The notes beneath the pieces were generated by a model. It was not told the origin of the DNA. It did not search any database and worked only from the letters and a program-made list of their open reading frames with translations. Source: Chimonanthus salicifolius (taxonomy: Eukaryota > Streptophyta > Magnoliopsida > Laurales > Calycanthaceae). From it: 64,000 nt of DNA. The translations under genes and the position numbers were made by a program. Positions within the stretch are counted from its first letter, which is position 1. Every line of letters starts with the position of its first letter. The DNA lies in NCBI GenBank assembly GCA_013350335.1, contig CM023533.1, positions 34,962,170 to 35,026,169 of the forward strand. The letters run 5' to 3'. This document shows positions 26,901 to 41,900 of this stretch, one piece after another.

Positions 26901-29900
26901 CAATAATGTTTTATTGTCTTTATTTTCACCTAGACTGATCAAGGGAACAAACCATTGGAAACGCTAACCAATAATATATTATGACAAAATATATACAAAA
27001 TAAATGAACATATAAAATCAATATTCAGTGGAGTTGCTTAAAATTTTGAGGACAAGAAAATCAAATTATATAACTTGTATGCTTATATAATTGTTGATGT
27101 TTCTTTTTCTTTTTTTCGAGAAACTGACGCTTATATCATGAGTTTTAGTTTCCATCATATTTGATGATATTTGTACTACCATCCTTCTGAGAACACTTTC
27201 CTTCAGCCATTGGTTTCTTTCTGTTGTTCTAAGCCACCAATGTTCCAAATTGGAGTCACATGGGCCTTTATTCTGGAAAATGCTTGAAACCAAAAGTTGC
27301 TTATAACCATTGAGTTCACTAACTCTTCGTTCTTCTTTCCACTTCTCCAATTTTTCCAAGCCTACTGTTCTCATCAAACTTGTAGGTGGCATCGAATCAC
27401 TGTGCAATTTCTTCCCATTCCTCATTTGTGGTATCAGTGAATGAGGAAAGAAGGGGCCACCAAAGATCCAATTTAACAAGGTTTTAACCCATAATGATGA
27501 CATTGTTGATGGAAGCTTTTACTTCTTCTAGTGTTCGAAGGAGAAAATTGGACCAGTTGTTCATTAGCAACTCAAAAACTTTCATAACCTTTGAATCAGT
27601 TGCCTATTCCAACTATTCCATCATTGATCATGAGAAATTCCCTTGACTTGTTTCCATCATATGTATCATAGCAGGTTCATGTTCCACAATGCCAGCCAAT
27701 GGGCTAGGTTCTCCTCCGAATGACATTCTTCTAAACCATTGTATTTTTTTGCTCACCCACCAAGCAAAACCATGTTTGGAGGTCTTATCCAATAGTTTAT
27801 AAGTTGGGCTCAGCCATCATGGCACTAGAGTATTGACTTGTCCATTGGATAAAGCCACTATTAATGGAGCCATTTTCATAATTACAGTTGTAATGCCAAG
27901 GATAACGACTAACCGTTGCTCATGTTACATGGTTCATCAAGGAATTGTTGCGCATAAAAATGCTTGGCTATCCTCTCATTTCAAGTTTTCTGACGACGCA
28001 AGTATCACAACTATTTGGGCTAGTTGAATCTCACAACAAGCTTCAAAGGTTTCTTCTACTTCTTCTTTTTGAACCTCTCGTTTTAACAAAGATATATACA
28101 GTCTAGTCACATTAATCATTATTCAATGAGGGAATTACAAAACCATAGCACCTTTCAACCATAGCCCCACTAGATACCTAGAAAAATTTCTGTAGGGGCT
28201 GCTGCGAATGAGTCCTACATTGGAAGTGTAGAGGGAGATCTAAGGGTTTATAAAGGACTTGGGTCACTCCACCTAACATGCTAGTCTTTTGGGCTGGAAA
28301 CCCAGATCCTAACAAGTGGTATCAGAGCCAGGTTTCAGGCTACCTCATGTAGGCTCAGGAGATTCTCCAGGCGAACGGGATGGCTAACGTCACTCTCTCC
28401 GACGAAGGGCCTCGTTCGAGGGCGGGATTATTGGGCCTGCTGCGAACGAGTCCCACATTGGAAGTGTAGAGGAAGATCTAGGGGTTTTATAAAGGACTTG
28501 ACTCACTCCACCTAACAGGCTAGTCTTTCGGACTGGAATTCCAAGTCCTAACAATTTCATCATCATCGAAAACCAAAATCCCATCTGATATAGGACCCAA
28601 AGGATTACGTGGACCCACTTCCATTTTTTTTTAGCAGATTTATTGATTAGTTTTATCCTAATCTATCTCGGACACCTCTAGTTAAGATTCCTAATTCCAG
28701 TGAGTCATAGTGTCCTAGTTGAGCATGGAAGCCATAGTCGGTACCTATGAACAAACCGTTATTGAATCCTTGAAGTAGTAGTTTAGGGTATTATTTTTAC
28801 ATATATAAAGATGTATTGGGTGAGAGAAAGAACACCTAATTTTCGAAAATACAGAATCAGTTTGAAACATTATATTATCTCTCTTTTCCGTTTTTCCCTT
28901 CTCTGCCAGAGTTGTAGACTTTGCCTTTTGCTGGTAGAGATCCAGCGACAGCTTACCAGTATCTGGGCATTATCCCAGATCTATCCACCACTTCTACTGC
29001 CATTGCAAGAAGCCCAAGGTTCGCCGGCGCTGAGCATCATCTCAGGACTGTTTCCCCGTCGTTGCAAAGACTATCTCTGCCCCTAACCAGATTGCTTTGT
29101 TCTTCAGCCTCCCTGCAGTGTCGTTCCTGCCTAAGCCACCACACAAGCCCTTGTCCCTTCTTCTCCAACGTCTCCTACAATCTACTATTTCTATCTTTAA
29201 TCCTTCTCACATCATCTCTTTCCTCTTCTCAAAGCCTTTACATCTTTCAAACCCTTTTTTCCTTTGCTACCCATGTGAACACACAACACCTTTCCCAACC
29301 TTTCCCTCACTTCATTAAATCCATTGTCTTGTCTCCTTACTTTTCCCTTTTACCTTAATACCCCTTCCTTTTTAGCCATTGACCCATTCAATCTCATATT
29401 TCTTTTTTTTCCACAAATACCCTCGTCTAATACCTTATTTACTCACCTATCCAATTTTGACCAATCTCTTGACTGTTTGACCCGCGTTTATCGGGTTTTG
29501 ACCGGGTTCCTTTAAACCCGCACCACTTCCTCTACGTCACCATCCATCTAGGGTTGGCTTTACGAATCTTCTGCAAAGCCCTGCCATAGGTCACTCTACA
29601 ACCTAACATGTCCCTTTACATTGTATATTTGAGACCAGCCACATATCCCTTTACAAGTGAAGGTTTTAATCCACATATTAGCGTGATGATTCATAAGTTG
29701 CTTTAGGAAGTAGTTCAAGAATCTTTCAAATGGTACCCTAGTTGTAATTGACCCTATCATAAGCCATGCCATTGGTCACTCTACAATCTAACATGTCCTT
29801 GATCCCTTCCTTTCATGCTTTTAAGTAAGCATACCTCAAATTTTTCATTGTATATTTGAGATCAGCCATATATCCCTTTACAAGTGAAGGTTTTTAATCC

Positions 29901-32900
29901 ACGTATCAGCTTGATGATTCATAAGTTGCTTTAGGAAGTAGTTCAAGAATCTTTCAAATGGTGCACTAGTTGTAATTGTATGATCAGTCATAAGTGGGCT
30001 ACACAGTTAATCTTTAGATCCGCATACTGGATTGACAATCTAGAAGTTGCATCAAGAAGGTTTTTTTTAATATGGTGCTTGAGTTGTAATAATATTGTGA
30101 TCATCATAAAAAGGACCCACACTTTGTGTAATGATCTGCATATCAATTAAACCATAAGGACCCACAATTTGAGTGATACTTGTATTTTTGTATGGAGGTG
30201 CTTTTTTGGGGCTCTTCTCATCATCGATTCTCACCTTTCTATAAAGGATCAATATATACCTCTTATACTGTAACTTCTCTTTTATGTAATACAAATTAGA
30301 ATTTTTCAAAAAAAAAAAAAACAATTTAAGGCACATTTGAACTGTTTGTGGCCACTTGTGATCGAGTTAACCGTATAAAGTCTAGCGAACACAATATTTC
30401 ACAAATCTAATTGTAGCGTAATTGGATTTTATAAATAAGGGCTGATTAACACTTTTGGAATCCAAGATCATGTAAAATGTGTTGTTTCGAGGCACTTTTA
30501 AGAGTCAACACAAATTGGCTAGGATCTTCTTATTGAAAGGTCTACTTGGTAGATACTACACATTCATTGGAGAAAATCTTCCAAGTTAGAATAACTAGAT
30601 AGTAGTGATTACTCTTGCTTGTGGTAAAATGATGTGGTTGAAGTCCTTCCTCCAAGAAATTGGCTTCATTATTAAAGCTTATATAGGTCTAGAGTGGATA
30701 ATTAGACAACAACTTACATTGCTTCTAATCCAGTATTCCATGAAATGAAATAAGCATATCGCCGTCAACTGCCTTTTTTTTTGGAGAAAATATTGCTTCT
30801 GAAGTTTTAACAAATCATTTGTTCTGTTTGGAGATCAATTAGTGGATATTTTACAAAGGTCTCAACTTGAAAACATCTTCAAGATTTTTGGGCAAGCTGG
30901 ACACAACAAACATTTATAGATTTGGCTGAATGAAGAAAAAAATTGATATGGTAACTATATTAATTAAAAAAAAAAGCACCAAAGGTGCAAGTACAAAGAA
31001 CAGAAGACAGTAAAAAAAAAAACCCCAAATGATCCCTTAACAGCCAGAAAAAATTGGAACTGGATAAAAAAAACAAAAAACAAAAAACCTTAAAGCTATG
31101 ACAATCCAAAACACTCTTTACAGGCGGGCAGGATTTCCAATATCCTAGGGCCATAGACAGATCCTATACGAGGGCAGGATTTTAGAATTGCAAAGGGTTA
31201 TAAATATGCAGAGGTAGGATAATATCCAATCCTAACCGGAAATGTGATCCTTCAGAGAGAGCCCAAAAGCGCTAAGAACACGGCCTGGTAAAAGGAGGGC
31301 TTGAGCATAAATTTTCAACATGATTTATAACTGAGTCGGGCTTGACAAAAAAAAAAAAAATTGATCATTATCTAGGCTAGAACTCGCATGGGGTAGGCTC
31401 AACCGGCACACACTTTGACTCAGGAACCAGAGTTCACAGGTTCGAGTCTCATAGTCACCTGATGCCCGTGGCTAACGAGGGGCTACATGCATCTGGAGTT
31501 TTACCCTATTGCCCTCGTACTCTGCAAGAGGTGGGTCTTGGAGTTCTCCGTCTTAAAAAAAAAAAAAAATCAATATCTAGGCTAGGCTTGGGCATATATA
31601 TTTGCAAACCAAAAGCCTAAGCCCTCCCTGATTATATAGACCTATTAATAACATATATAGGGATTTTCTATGACACGAAAATACGAAAACTATCACAGAG
31701 TTTTATTTATGCTACAGCCCCTTCTTTTCACGTTCGCCTGCAAACCTACTTCTTGCTCATCTCATCACATCTCTTGTTCATCTTTGCCTTTTGCTTTTTG
31801 AAAATGCAAAATTATCTTCCCTCTTCTACAAAAACGTCATTCTATGTTTCCTAAAATTCCAATTTATACTCTTCATCTTCTTGGTCTACTTGCATTTAAG
31901 ACCTTTGGATATTAGAAGATTAATAAGATAATCCAATAAGGATGTGGTATTATTGCAACAAAAAAAAAAAGGAGGCTTTTTGCCAAACACATCAGGGAAT
32001 TATGGGGCAATTGAAGTGTGAATTGGCATTTTAAGCCTTCTAATGGGGAATCAAGAGTATTGCTCATTCTTTGGAAACTGGAGGACATGAAGATCTCTTG
32101 GTATCATGTGGATGATAGATCGATACAAGTTAAAGGGTGGTTGTTTGTAGAGGACATTGAGGTCATGTTCATTAATGTTTATGGACCTACTAAAGACTCA
32201 GAAAGGGCTTTGTGGGATGAGCAGCGTGAAGTGAAGGAGACGTGCAATGGGCCGTGATGCATTGGAGGTGATTTTAATGTGCTCAAGTTCCCATCGAGGC
32301 GTAGGGGTGGAGGTAGGCTAACTAGGACTATGGAGAGACTCTCGGAGTTCATTGGAGATTGTCAATTTATTGATTATCCTTCAATTAGGGGTAATTTCAC
32401 ATTGTCTAATGGACACAGGAGAGACCTTCTATGAGCATATTGGATAGGTTCTTGGTGTCGGTTGAATGGGATGAGATGTTTTCTGACGGTTGCCAATTGA
32501 AATTAAAGAGACCAACTTTTTATCATTGGCCAGTGTTGTTTTCCACAAAGGAGGATGATTGGGGACCCCGTCCTTTACGGTTTAATAATTCTTTATGGAA
32601 AAAAGGGGAGCTTGTTGATAGGGTGAAAGAGTGGAGGGTTCAACAGGTTTGTGTCGTATAAGAAATTAAAACTTCCTAAAATTAGAATTAAGAAGTGGAA
32701 TAGATCGACAGGTGGTTCGGTTGAGGAAACAAAGGAGTTTCTCAAAATCAAAACTAAGGAGTGGAATAGATCGCCAGTTAGTCTAGTATTTTAAGTAAAA
32801 ATTGTTTAATTGAAATCTGATTAGTGTACTAGATAATAAATCAATAACATTTAAAATTTTAAATAACCCTTAATAACATCAATCAAATAATTTTTTAAAT

Positions 32901-35900
32901 AATAATTATGTTAAAATAGTTAATGTACTATTTTAAATAAAAATTGTTTAATTGAGATGTGTACTATTTTAAATAATAATTATGTTAAAGTAGTTAGTCT
33001 ACTATTTTAAATAATAACTGTTTAATTGAATTCTGATTAGTGTACTAGATAATAAATCAATAACATTTAAAATGTTAAATAACCCTTAATAACATCTATC
33101 AAATTTTTTTTTAAATAAAATTAGAACTATCTATTTTTAAAAATAGATATAATTATACAAAAGATGAAAAAATAAAAGAGATTTTTTAATTAAAAAAATG
33201 ATAGTAAAAATTTAAAAATATAAAAGCATAGTTACATCGGAAAAAAAAAAAAGGCAAACAGTCCTCGTGCGAGGACTGTTGCAAGAAATTAAAAGGGGAG
33301 GACTGTTGGTAAAGTTGAAAGGGTAAAGTTGCATACGAAATTGAAATTAGAAGGGTAACTCCATTCGAGGGAAACAGTAAAACGGAAACAAAAGAGAAAA
33401 AAAGAAGAAGAGCAGAAGAACGGAAACAAATGAGAAAAAAGAAGAGGAAACACGAAGAAGTTGCTCCAGCCAGGTACCTAAAATCCCACTTCTTTCTATC
33501 TTAAACAGAATCGAACAAGTCAACGATTCATGCAAGTGACTCGTACGATTTGTGAGACACGTCTTGAATCGTGCGATTTTCTATGCGATTTGGCTCATTT
33601 TAGCTCACGGTTGGATTCGAATCGGACGATTCGAACTGTGAATCGTGCGATTTTGACAATACTGGTCATGACAGTGCAACCACAATTCTCGTGCATCAAT
33701 GTAAGTTCATTTATGGAAAAGAGGAACACAAACAAAATACATTAAAGGCACAATACATAGATTGCATCCCAAAGGTGGCAAACAACAGTCAAACACATTA
33801 ATAACCAGCATAATATTTTTTGTACCAGAAGTAAAGATGCAGCACGAGCAACTTCATGTGGATGGTATCTTTGATTTCTGTCAAGGCATTCCAAGATCTA
33901 CCTCTTCTTAAAATATAAAAAGCAAAAATTAAATAAAAATGGATTCTTAAATCAGCTGCTCAATGTATTCAAATAAATACAAAGGTGGAAAGCGGGCATT
34001 GGATGAAATGAGTAGAAACTCTATAGCTGGGCAGTATAAAATATATAAATGTGTAAAGAACCTCAGCTTTTCCAGGCAAACCAACATACAATCTTCCATG
34101 AAGCAGAACTCAGAAAATATACATAACAACCATATCCACACAAACAAGTGGAGCAGCTAGAGCTACATGTCCAATTCTGCTGGTCACAACTATCCACATA
34201 ATGGGTAGACCAAGGTCGATCAGTCCCCTTATGCTAGAGTCGTGTTTGTGGCTATTTTGAGACTGAAAACCAAGAAGCATTGCGGCATCTCCAAATAGAA
34301 AGGTTGGGCTTTGGGCAAAGATTGATTTTTGTTCGGTGCATATCAATTATTCAGATCATTCCATTAAGTATCAGATTTATTTACCGCTTTGCTTAAAGGA
34401 AGAAACATTCAGGAAAAACTTGAAGAAACTAGTCTGCTGAGTTTGACACAAGTTTACACACACATCCTCAGGTGTTATCATAAAACTAATTTTGCACCTG
34501 AGAGAGAGAGAGAGAGAGAGAGTTACATTCCTTATAGAATGCATGCATCTTCAATTTGGACAAAACAATAAAATAGCCACCAACGCGATATTACAGGCAT
34601 TGGCAGGAAAATGAAACTGCTAGACACAAAAGAAACCATAACTCATCAAACAACATACAACCAAAAAGAAAGACCAGCCCTATTTTTAGCCAAAGAAACC
34701 ATTTAAATCAGACATCAACATACAACAAGAAAGAAAGATCAGACCCATGTTCAGCCATCTGATCTTCCATACAATTGGTACCCTACACCACAAGCTTGAA
34801 AACAATGCTTCCCTCAGTACCCAATTACCCAATCCAATCACCCCCTCATCATTAGAAGTGAAAATCTTAAAAATCCCACTATATTGGGCAAAAAGAATGA
34901 CCTTTCAGCATGGCTCATACCAAACAAGCATGGCCATCACACATCCATGACCCTCATGATCTTTAATAAGCCAACAAAACTGGCCTTCAAACATTCCACA
35001 ACTGCACTATTATCAATAATGAGCCTCCATAGACCTAGATCAATAGGAAACTCTGTCTCAGGTAAAAAAAGAGGGGGAGGGGAAAGAGAACCCCAATAAC
35101 AGCTACTACTTGTACTACTTATTAACAAAACATACCACCACCAAGACATCTCCCAACTCCTCACTGCCTAGAAGAGATTGTGCCCTTAAAATTCAACCTG
35201 TGACAATGTTCTAAAATGTCTAATTACTTAAGATGAATGCTCCCCTACACAAAACAAAATCACCGAACCCACACCCAATGATGAGTTTTCATTTAGATTT
35301 CCCTGAAAATCGTCAACGCTTCCTTGATGGCTAGAAGTTCAACTTCAAGTGATTCCATCCTTCTTATCAATCCACCAAAAAATGTTTCACTACTCCACGC
35401 ATTCCAGCTGGTCCTAGTTTCCTTTTTGTTACTCCATCTACATTAAACTTAAAAAAGGGTGAGGAACATGTAACGCCCCAACCCTCTAGCACAATATTGT
35501 CCGCTTTGGACCCACAGGGGCCCGCACGCTTTGTATTGGTGAGTCAACCTAAGAGTTTCTCCCAAAAGGCCTTGTGCTAAAGAAGGTGATGCGGAGCACC
35601 ACACGAGTTTCCATATTTACCAAGTTTCAATATTTAGATTTAGGATTTTCAGCTTTTCATGATTGTATTTTTTCTTTCATTTATTTGTTTAGTCCATTAG
35701 TTGGATTAGTTATTTAGTTTTGTTTTGTTTGGGAAATTTAGTGATTTTCCATGTAATTAGGGCTTGCTAGTCATTGGGGGTAGTTTGGTCTTTGTTTATT
35801 TGAGGTATTTTGGTCTTTTTCATTTTTTAAGTCATTATATATATGATGGAATCCCACCATACGGGATTGACAGACAATTAATGAAAAGATTATTGAAGAA

Positions 35901-38900
35901 AAGCTTGAGCGTCCTTTGCCTCTAGCAACTCTTGGAGAGAATCCACTGCCTTGGTGAGAAATCAAGTAACGGTAGTGAGAAGCCACGAAGGTGAGAAAAA
36001 TTCCCTTCCTTTTCCAGGTACTTTATCTTCTTCCTCATCCTCTTCTCTATTCTTTGTTCTTCTTTTTTCCTCCTCCTTCTCTTAGCCATGCCCTAGTCAA
36101 ACCTCATCTTCTTCTTGTTGCGCCTCTATTCTACCCATCCAATTGTTGCGGCCCTTTACTGCAGCCCCAAAACTACTGTTGCATCCCTCCATATACCCCA
36201 TTATAGTGCCGCCACCTATCTTTTACCCTCTCAAACTATTGCCGCCCCTTATCCCTTGCCATTTAAGTGTTGTCCACATCCCTTTACCAACTTTTTTTGC
36301 TATCCCAAACCTAATGAGCCATCCTATTACCACACCCCAATCCTTTTACACCCAAAATCCTAGATTTTGTGCCACCAACATCTATTCCTGGCCTCAAATT
36401 CCTTTTCCTTCACTGTCCCATTTTCTTACTTTTCATCTTGAAACGATCTCCACCTTTCTTTTCTCGTGTCCTACATCAGGAGGGAGGCATCCTCAAATAT
36501 ACCAGCGTCAACTCTCCCTCCTAGGCAATGTGGGACTTTTAATGCCCAGCCTGACTATTATTTCTCCCACATGTGCCCTCCCCTTATTCGAAACAGGGGT
36601 ATTACAATCAACCCCCCTTAAAGTCAGAGCCGCCCGTGGCTCTGCTCACAACACAAGAGTCACACACAACATACTCGTACTCACAAGCAGAGAGTTGACC
36701 GTTCTTTGATGTCATTTGTAACGTCCCACCCTCCAGCACAATATTGTCCACTTTGGGCCCACAGGGGGCCCGCACAGGCTTTACATTGGCAAGGCAACCC
36801 AAGAGTTGCTCCAAAAGGCCTTGTGCTAGAAGGAGGGAGGCATCCTTGAGTCAACTCCCCCTCATAGGCGATGTGGAACTTTTAACTGCCCAGTCTGGCT
36901 ATTTTTCTCCCACATGCGTCCTCCCCTTATTCTAAACAAGGATAATACAGAACACTTCTTCCACTGTCTAGACTTTCCCCTCACCACATCATCATTTGAT
37001 TCCATCCTCCCTATCAATCAATACCCGCCATAATGCATTGACTGAATTGCCTTCAACCAAGTCAGCTTCTATTGACACCATCAAGTATATTATGCACCCC
37101 TAAAAGAGGTGCAGCAGAATGACTCACTCTAAAAGTTGGGGAACAAAAAAGTCAGGGACCCTAAAATAGTTGTTAATTACTTGAATTAAGTAGCACAGCT
37201 TGATGTCTCTGACTTTGTTGATTAGTCATTTGTGGGGTACCTTTTCGATAGGATGGATTTTGGGCAATGATGGAAGCAGTAGATGAAAGCATGAGTGGAG
37301 AAAACTTCATATTTAGTACCGGTAAATGAATCTCCCATTCCACCAATAGTAGCTACAAGAGGCTTAAGATAGGGAGACCCACTCTCTCCCTTTATCTTCT
37401 TCACACTTGTGGGTGAAAGTTCGAACTAACTTGTGGAAAAAGCCAAAGATCTAGATATTGTCAGAGGTTTTGAAATGTCACCACATGGACTGGTTTTCAC
37501 ACACCTTCAGCTTGCAAAAGATACCCTATGTTTTTGTAAACCTAATAGAAAGGAAGTCATACGTTACAGATCGATCCTTAGGTGTTTCGAGTTAGTTTCC
37601 GGACTTAGAATCAATTTTGGCAAGAGCACCCTAATCGGCATTGATGTGGAAGATGAGTTCCTCAAAGAATTGGCGGATGAGATAGGTTGAGGTACTCAGA
37701 AGCTTCCCTTTATCTATCTAGGTCTCCCTGTGGGAGGGAATCCAAGACTCAAGAGTTTTGGGGCACCTATAGTAGAAAAGATAGAGACAAGACTAGCCAG
37801 ATGGGAACGGAAATACCTATCTATGGGAGGACGGTTAACCCCTATCAAATCCATGTTAATAAATCTCCCAACATACTAATTGTCCCTCTTTGAAATATCG
37901 AGAGGAATAATGAAAAAATTAGAATAGTTGTTCAGGAGATTTCTTTGGGAGATAAAGAGGTGAAAAAGAAAGTATACCCGGCTGCTTGGTCAAAGGTGAC
38001 TAAGCCCAACTAAAAAGGAGGCCTAGGAATCGTCCCGCTACAATTTAGAAATCAAGCCCTCCTGTGTAAGTGGCGCTGGCATTTCGGGAGGTTAAGGGAA
38101 GCCCTATGGGTTAGAGTCTTGATCGCGAGATACAGAATAGAAGATAGCAGTGGGTGGACTCTAGGCGAAAATGTGGAGAAATATGGTTCTCCAGTAGTCA
38201 GAGCCATAGTCGCAAATACCGTTCTCGGGATAGTAACGGCTATTGATAATATTGGGATACTTTCAAATTCTTGGATTTTTACCGGGTAATTAACGGGAAA
38301 ACCTCGCGAAAAATATAATATTTAAAAAATAAAAATATTAATAAACAAAAATATCAATATGGAATTTATCGGTATTTTACCATGAATTTATCAAATATTT
38401 ATCGGAATATTATTGTGATATTAGTATTTATCATGAATTTATCGAGAATTTACTGTAGTGCCAATAAATCTCAGAATATTAACAGCAATTGGCATTTTAC
38501 CGATAAAAACGTGGTAAATTTGAAAATATCAGAGATGTTTGTGACATTACTTAGAGCTAGGTGGAGTTTGAGTTGGGGTAGAACAATTGTGGGAATATGC
38601 ACAAAGACAAAACTGACTACTAGTTGGAAGAGGAGACAGGACTGTCTTCTGGAAGGATCTTTGGATGGAGGATAGGCCTTTAAAGGAAATGTACCCTAGG
38701 TTATTCAAATAGCTAGTAACATACAAGCCTTAGTCCAGGACTGTTAAAAAGTTGAGGGCAATAACGTATCCTGGAACCTTGACTTGGGAGAGAGTTGAGA
38801 TCCTGAGAGAGAGAGAGCAAAGAAGGCATGTTAGTCCAGTTAGGTGAGTTCCCATTGTCTTTAGAGAAGAGGACGAAATCGTTTGGACAGGTGATTCATC

Positions 38901-41900
38901 GGGTACCTACTTGGTTAAGACAATGGTAGATTTGGTCCTACAACAACACAGCAAGGATCCTCTCTCTAAAGGGTTCAAACTTTTGTGCGGTGGGCTCTAA
39001 AGGGAGAAGATTCTTACTAGAATGGATCTCAAGAGGAAAGGGTTATTGAGATCAGAGTAAGATCTTAGTTTCTCACAATGCAGGAGCAATGTAGGAAGAT
39101 GTCGATCACCTTTTTGCTAGATGTCCAGTTGCCTGGATTTATGTATAAGTTTCGCTAACCTTTTGGATGTAGCATGGATTTTCGAAAGAACTTGTGAAGG
39201 ATTAGTGGGGTCTTGGTTTCTCTCTAGACTCAGCGCTAGGATGAAGGCAGTCTGGAACACATTTCCAACTGCAGTCTTATGAACCATTTGGAATGAGAGA
39301 AATTATAAAATCTTCTAAGGAAAGTCAACTGAGGTTAGTGAACTGTTTCAAAGAGCCAAAAGGAGACTCTGTGTTTGGCTTCTTTCCGGTAAAGAGTTCA
39401 AGGGACTGAAAGCCATCAATTTCTTTTTGTCGTGGGAAGATTGCATGTGTATACCCTAGGAAGTTGAAAACCTTAGTCAACTAGTCCCCTCCTCAACAAG
39501 GTATCCTGAAATTCAATGTAGATGGAGCTTCTAGGGGAAATCCGAGATCGGCAATGATAGGAGGTGTTCTTAGAGACCACAACGGCCTAACATCCTTAGT
39601 ATTCACAGAGTCAGTGCAGATTACGGATTCAAGAGAGGTGGAACTCCTCAGTATTAGGAGAGCTTTGACCATTTGGACAGTCTCCGTACTTGGAAAACTA
39701 GTGATAGAAGGGGATTCGGCAAATGCAATAAAATGAGTTAAGGGACTGAAGCGACCCCTCTAGAGATTGATTACAAAGGTTAAGGAGATTAGAGCTCTCA
39801 CTTTGGGACTCGATGTATCCTTCGCCTGTCAGTCACACAGGTAATGTGTGGCAAATTTCTTCATAAAGAACTGGAGTCGACAACTCAATTTTAGGCTTTC
39901 TTTCATCTTTGTAATAGGAGGAGTTCGAGCAGGATTGATGCTCAGTTGATTGTATTTGCTATATGGATGTTTTGTATTTCCACTTTTTCTCATGTGTGTT
40001 TTTTCAAGGGTCTAGTCCTTACAGACCCTCATTTCCCTTGATGTGATTGTACTTTTTATTTCTCTATTAATATAAATCGTCCTTGTCAACACTCAAAAAA
40101 AAATAGCAGCACAGCTTGATATGAGAACCCCTTTTTATTCCAATTCATAGCCGTTAAAATATTCTCTGATTGTATATACAAAAATATAGGAACTCATAAA
40201 CTAAAATTGAGAATAGTAAGAAATTTAAAAAAAAAAAAGTTCCAACACTTATTTAGGTATGTTTTTTCAACAGGCACAAACTTCACAATTGTAAGTCAGC
40301 GATATCACAATCTCAGTATTAAATTAAAGGGTCACATGGAATTAAGGCCTTCTTATAAAGCTCCTAGAAATTATGAATTCCAGTGTTGCAAGCCAATGAC
40401 CAATAATATATTGAAACGGTTCTTTGCATTCAGTTATGAATTGCCACAAATAATCATTGTTCAAACTTATTTCTTCAAGCTGCTAATGTACATGGAAACA
40501 ACTTTCAGCAATAAAAAAGGGTAACAAGACAGGCATTAACAAACATGTACAGGGAATAATCCTAATAAAAGGAAGTATAGAATGTGGCTTAAATCTAAAC
40601 CAGAAACTCCTAATGAGAACCATGGATACAAATAGATCTTTAAGAATAGCTCCTCCGAAGAATGAAACCCATAAAATTTCTTTGCTCGAACAAGACTACA
40701 TCCATGCACATGTTGCCTTTTCAATCCAGCGAAAGTTCTATGCTGTTTAAAAAATTCAGGTTCACATGAATGATTTGATGTTAGCAACCTCAAGTGGAAA
40801 AACAACCCCATATTCAAAAAAGTAGTGAAGTGCCCTCAAAACAGACACAAGCACACATTATATTCCAAAGGATGATGCTACACAGACCTTCAAAGCTTTC
40901 TCCATAGCACGAGAAACAAGTTGTATGTAAGCATGACCTACATTATAAAAGACTAGGCAAGTTAAAAGTATTAATGTTTTCACAATAAGGTCAGCAAAAT
41001 AAAAAGTCGAAAAAAGATTGTTGTCAATGACATCATAGGATATAATACTAAAGCATCTCTAGTGTTTAGAAACAACATCTCAAGTCTCAGAGTTTGGCAA
41101 GCTAACAAGAAGACATCACACCTTACAAACAATAGAGTCATCTTGAAGGACTAAGCAACACCATTAGAGAATCCATCGATCTTTTTTTTTTTATGAATGA
41201 TCAGAACCATCAATTTTGACAAGTACCCTTCCAAGTCAGCATTTTTTAATGACGGAGAAACCCAAGACCCCTACCTTTCCACGAGTACGAGGGTGTTGGG
41301 TAAAACTCTGGATACACGCAGCCCCCTGTAAGCCAAGGGCTTTAGGTCACTACGGGACTCAAACCTAGGACATCTGGCTCTTGAGGCAAAGTGCCTACCA
41401 GTTAAACTACCCCGTGTGAAGTATCCCTCCCAAGTCAGCATTAACCCCACCTATTTAAGGGGAAAAAAAGCATTAAACAAACACCACAACAACATTGTTC
41501 AAACCTACCATCTTCTCAACTACAATATTATGCACCTTTCAACCATCTTTTGGGCTTTTGCCTTATAGAAGTAACAAAATCAGTAATATAAGAATAAGAT
41601 GTGCTTTAAGGATGAGGAGAAGGGTCTGAAAGAGGTGACAATTCCTAACAGGTACTATATTTTCATGGTCTGAGTATGACACATAAGCTACAATACCATG
41701 TAACAAATCAAAAACTAGACCAAATATGTATACAGCCTACCATCTTGTGGAGACTGAAGAGAGGAATCAGAACATGGCACATACAAATAGGGCAAAGCCT
41801 GTGAAATGCAACAGGAAGAAGTTAATTGTAGCTTAAAAGGAATTCACAATAGCATCATTCTTGAAATATATGTAATGCTTTCCTAAAACATTAGACATCA

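Noticed and set aside
27066..27503. Minus-strand 145-codon ORF as a gene
   Set aside because: It has no recognisable domain, lies in a REV3 intron among decayed repeats, and broken frames continue on both sides.
28600..29585. A third solo LTR
   Set aside because: It has TATATAAAG and a pyrimidine-rich half like the other LTRs, but I found no convincing TG/CA ends or TSD.
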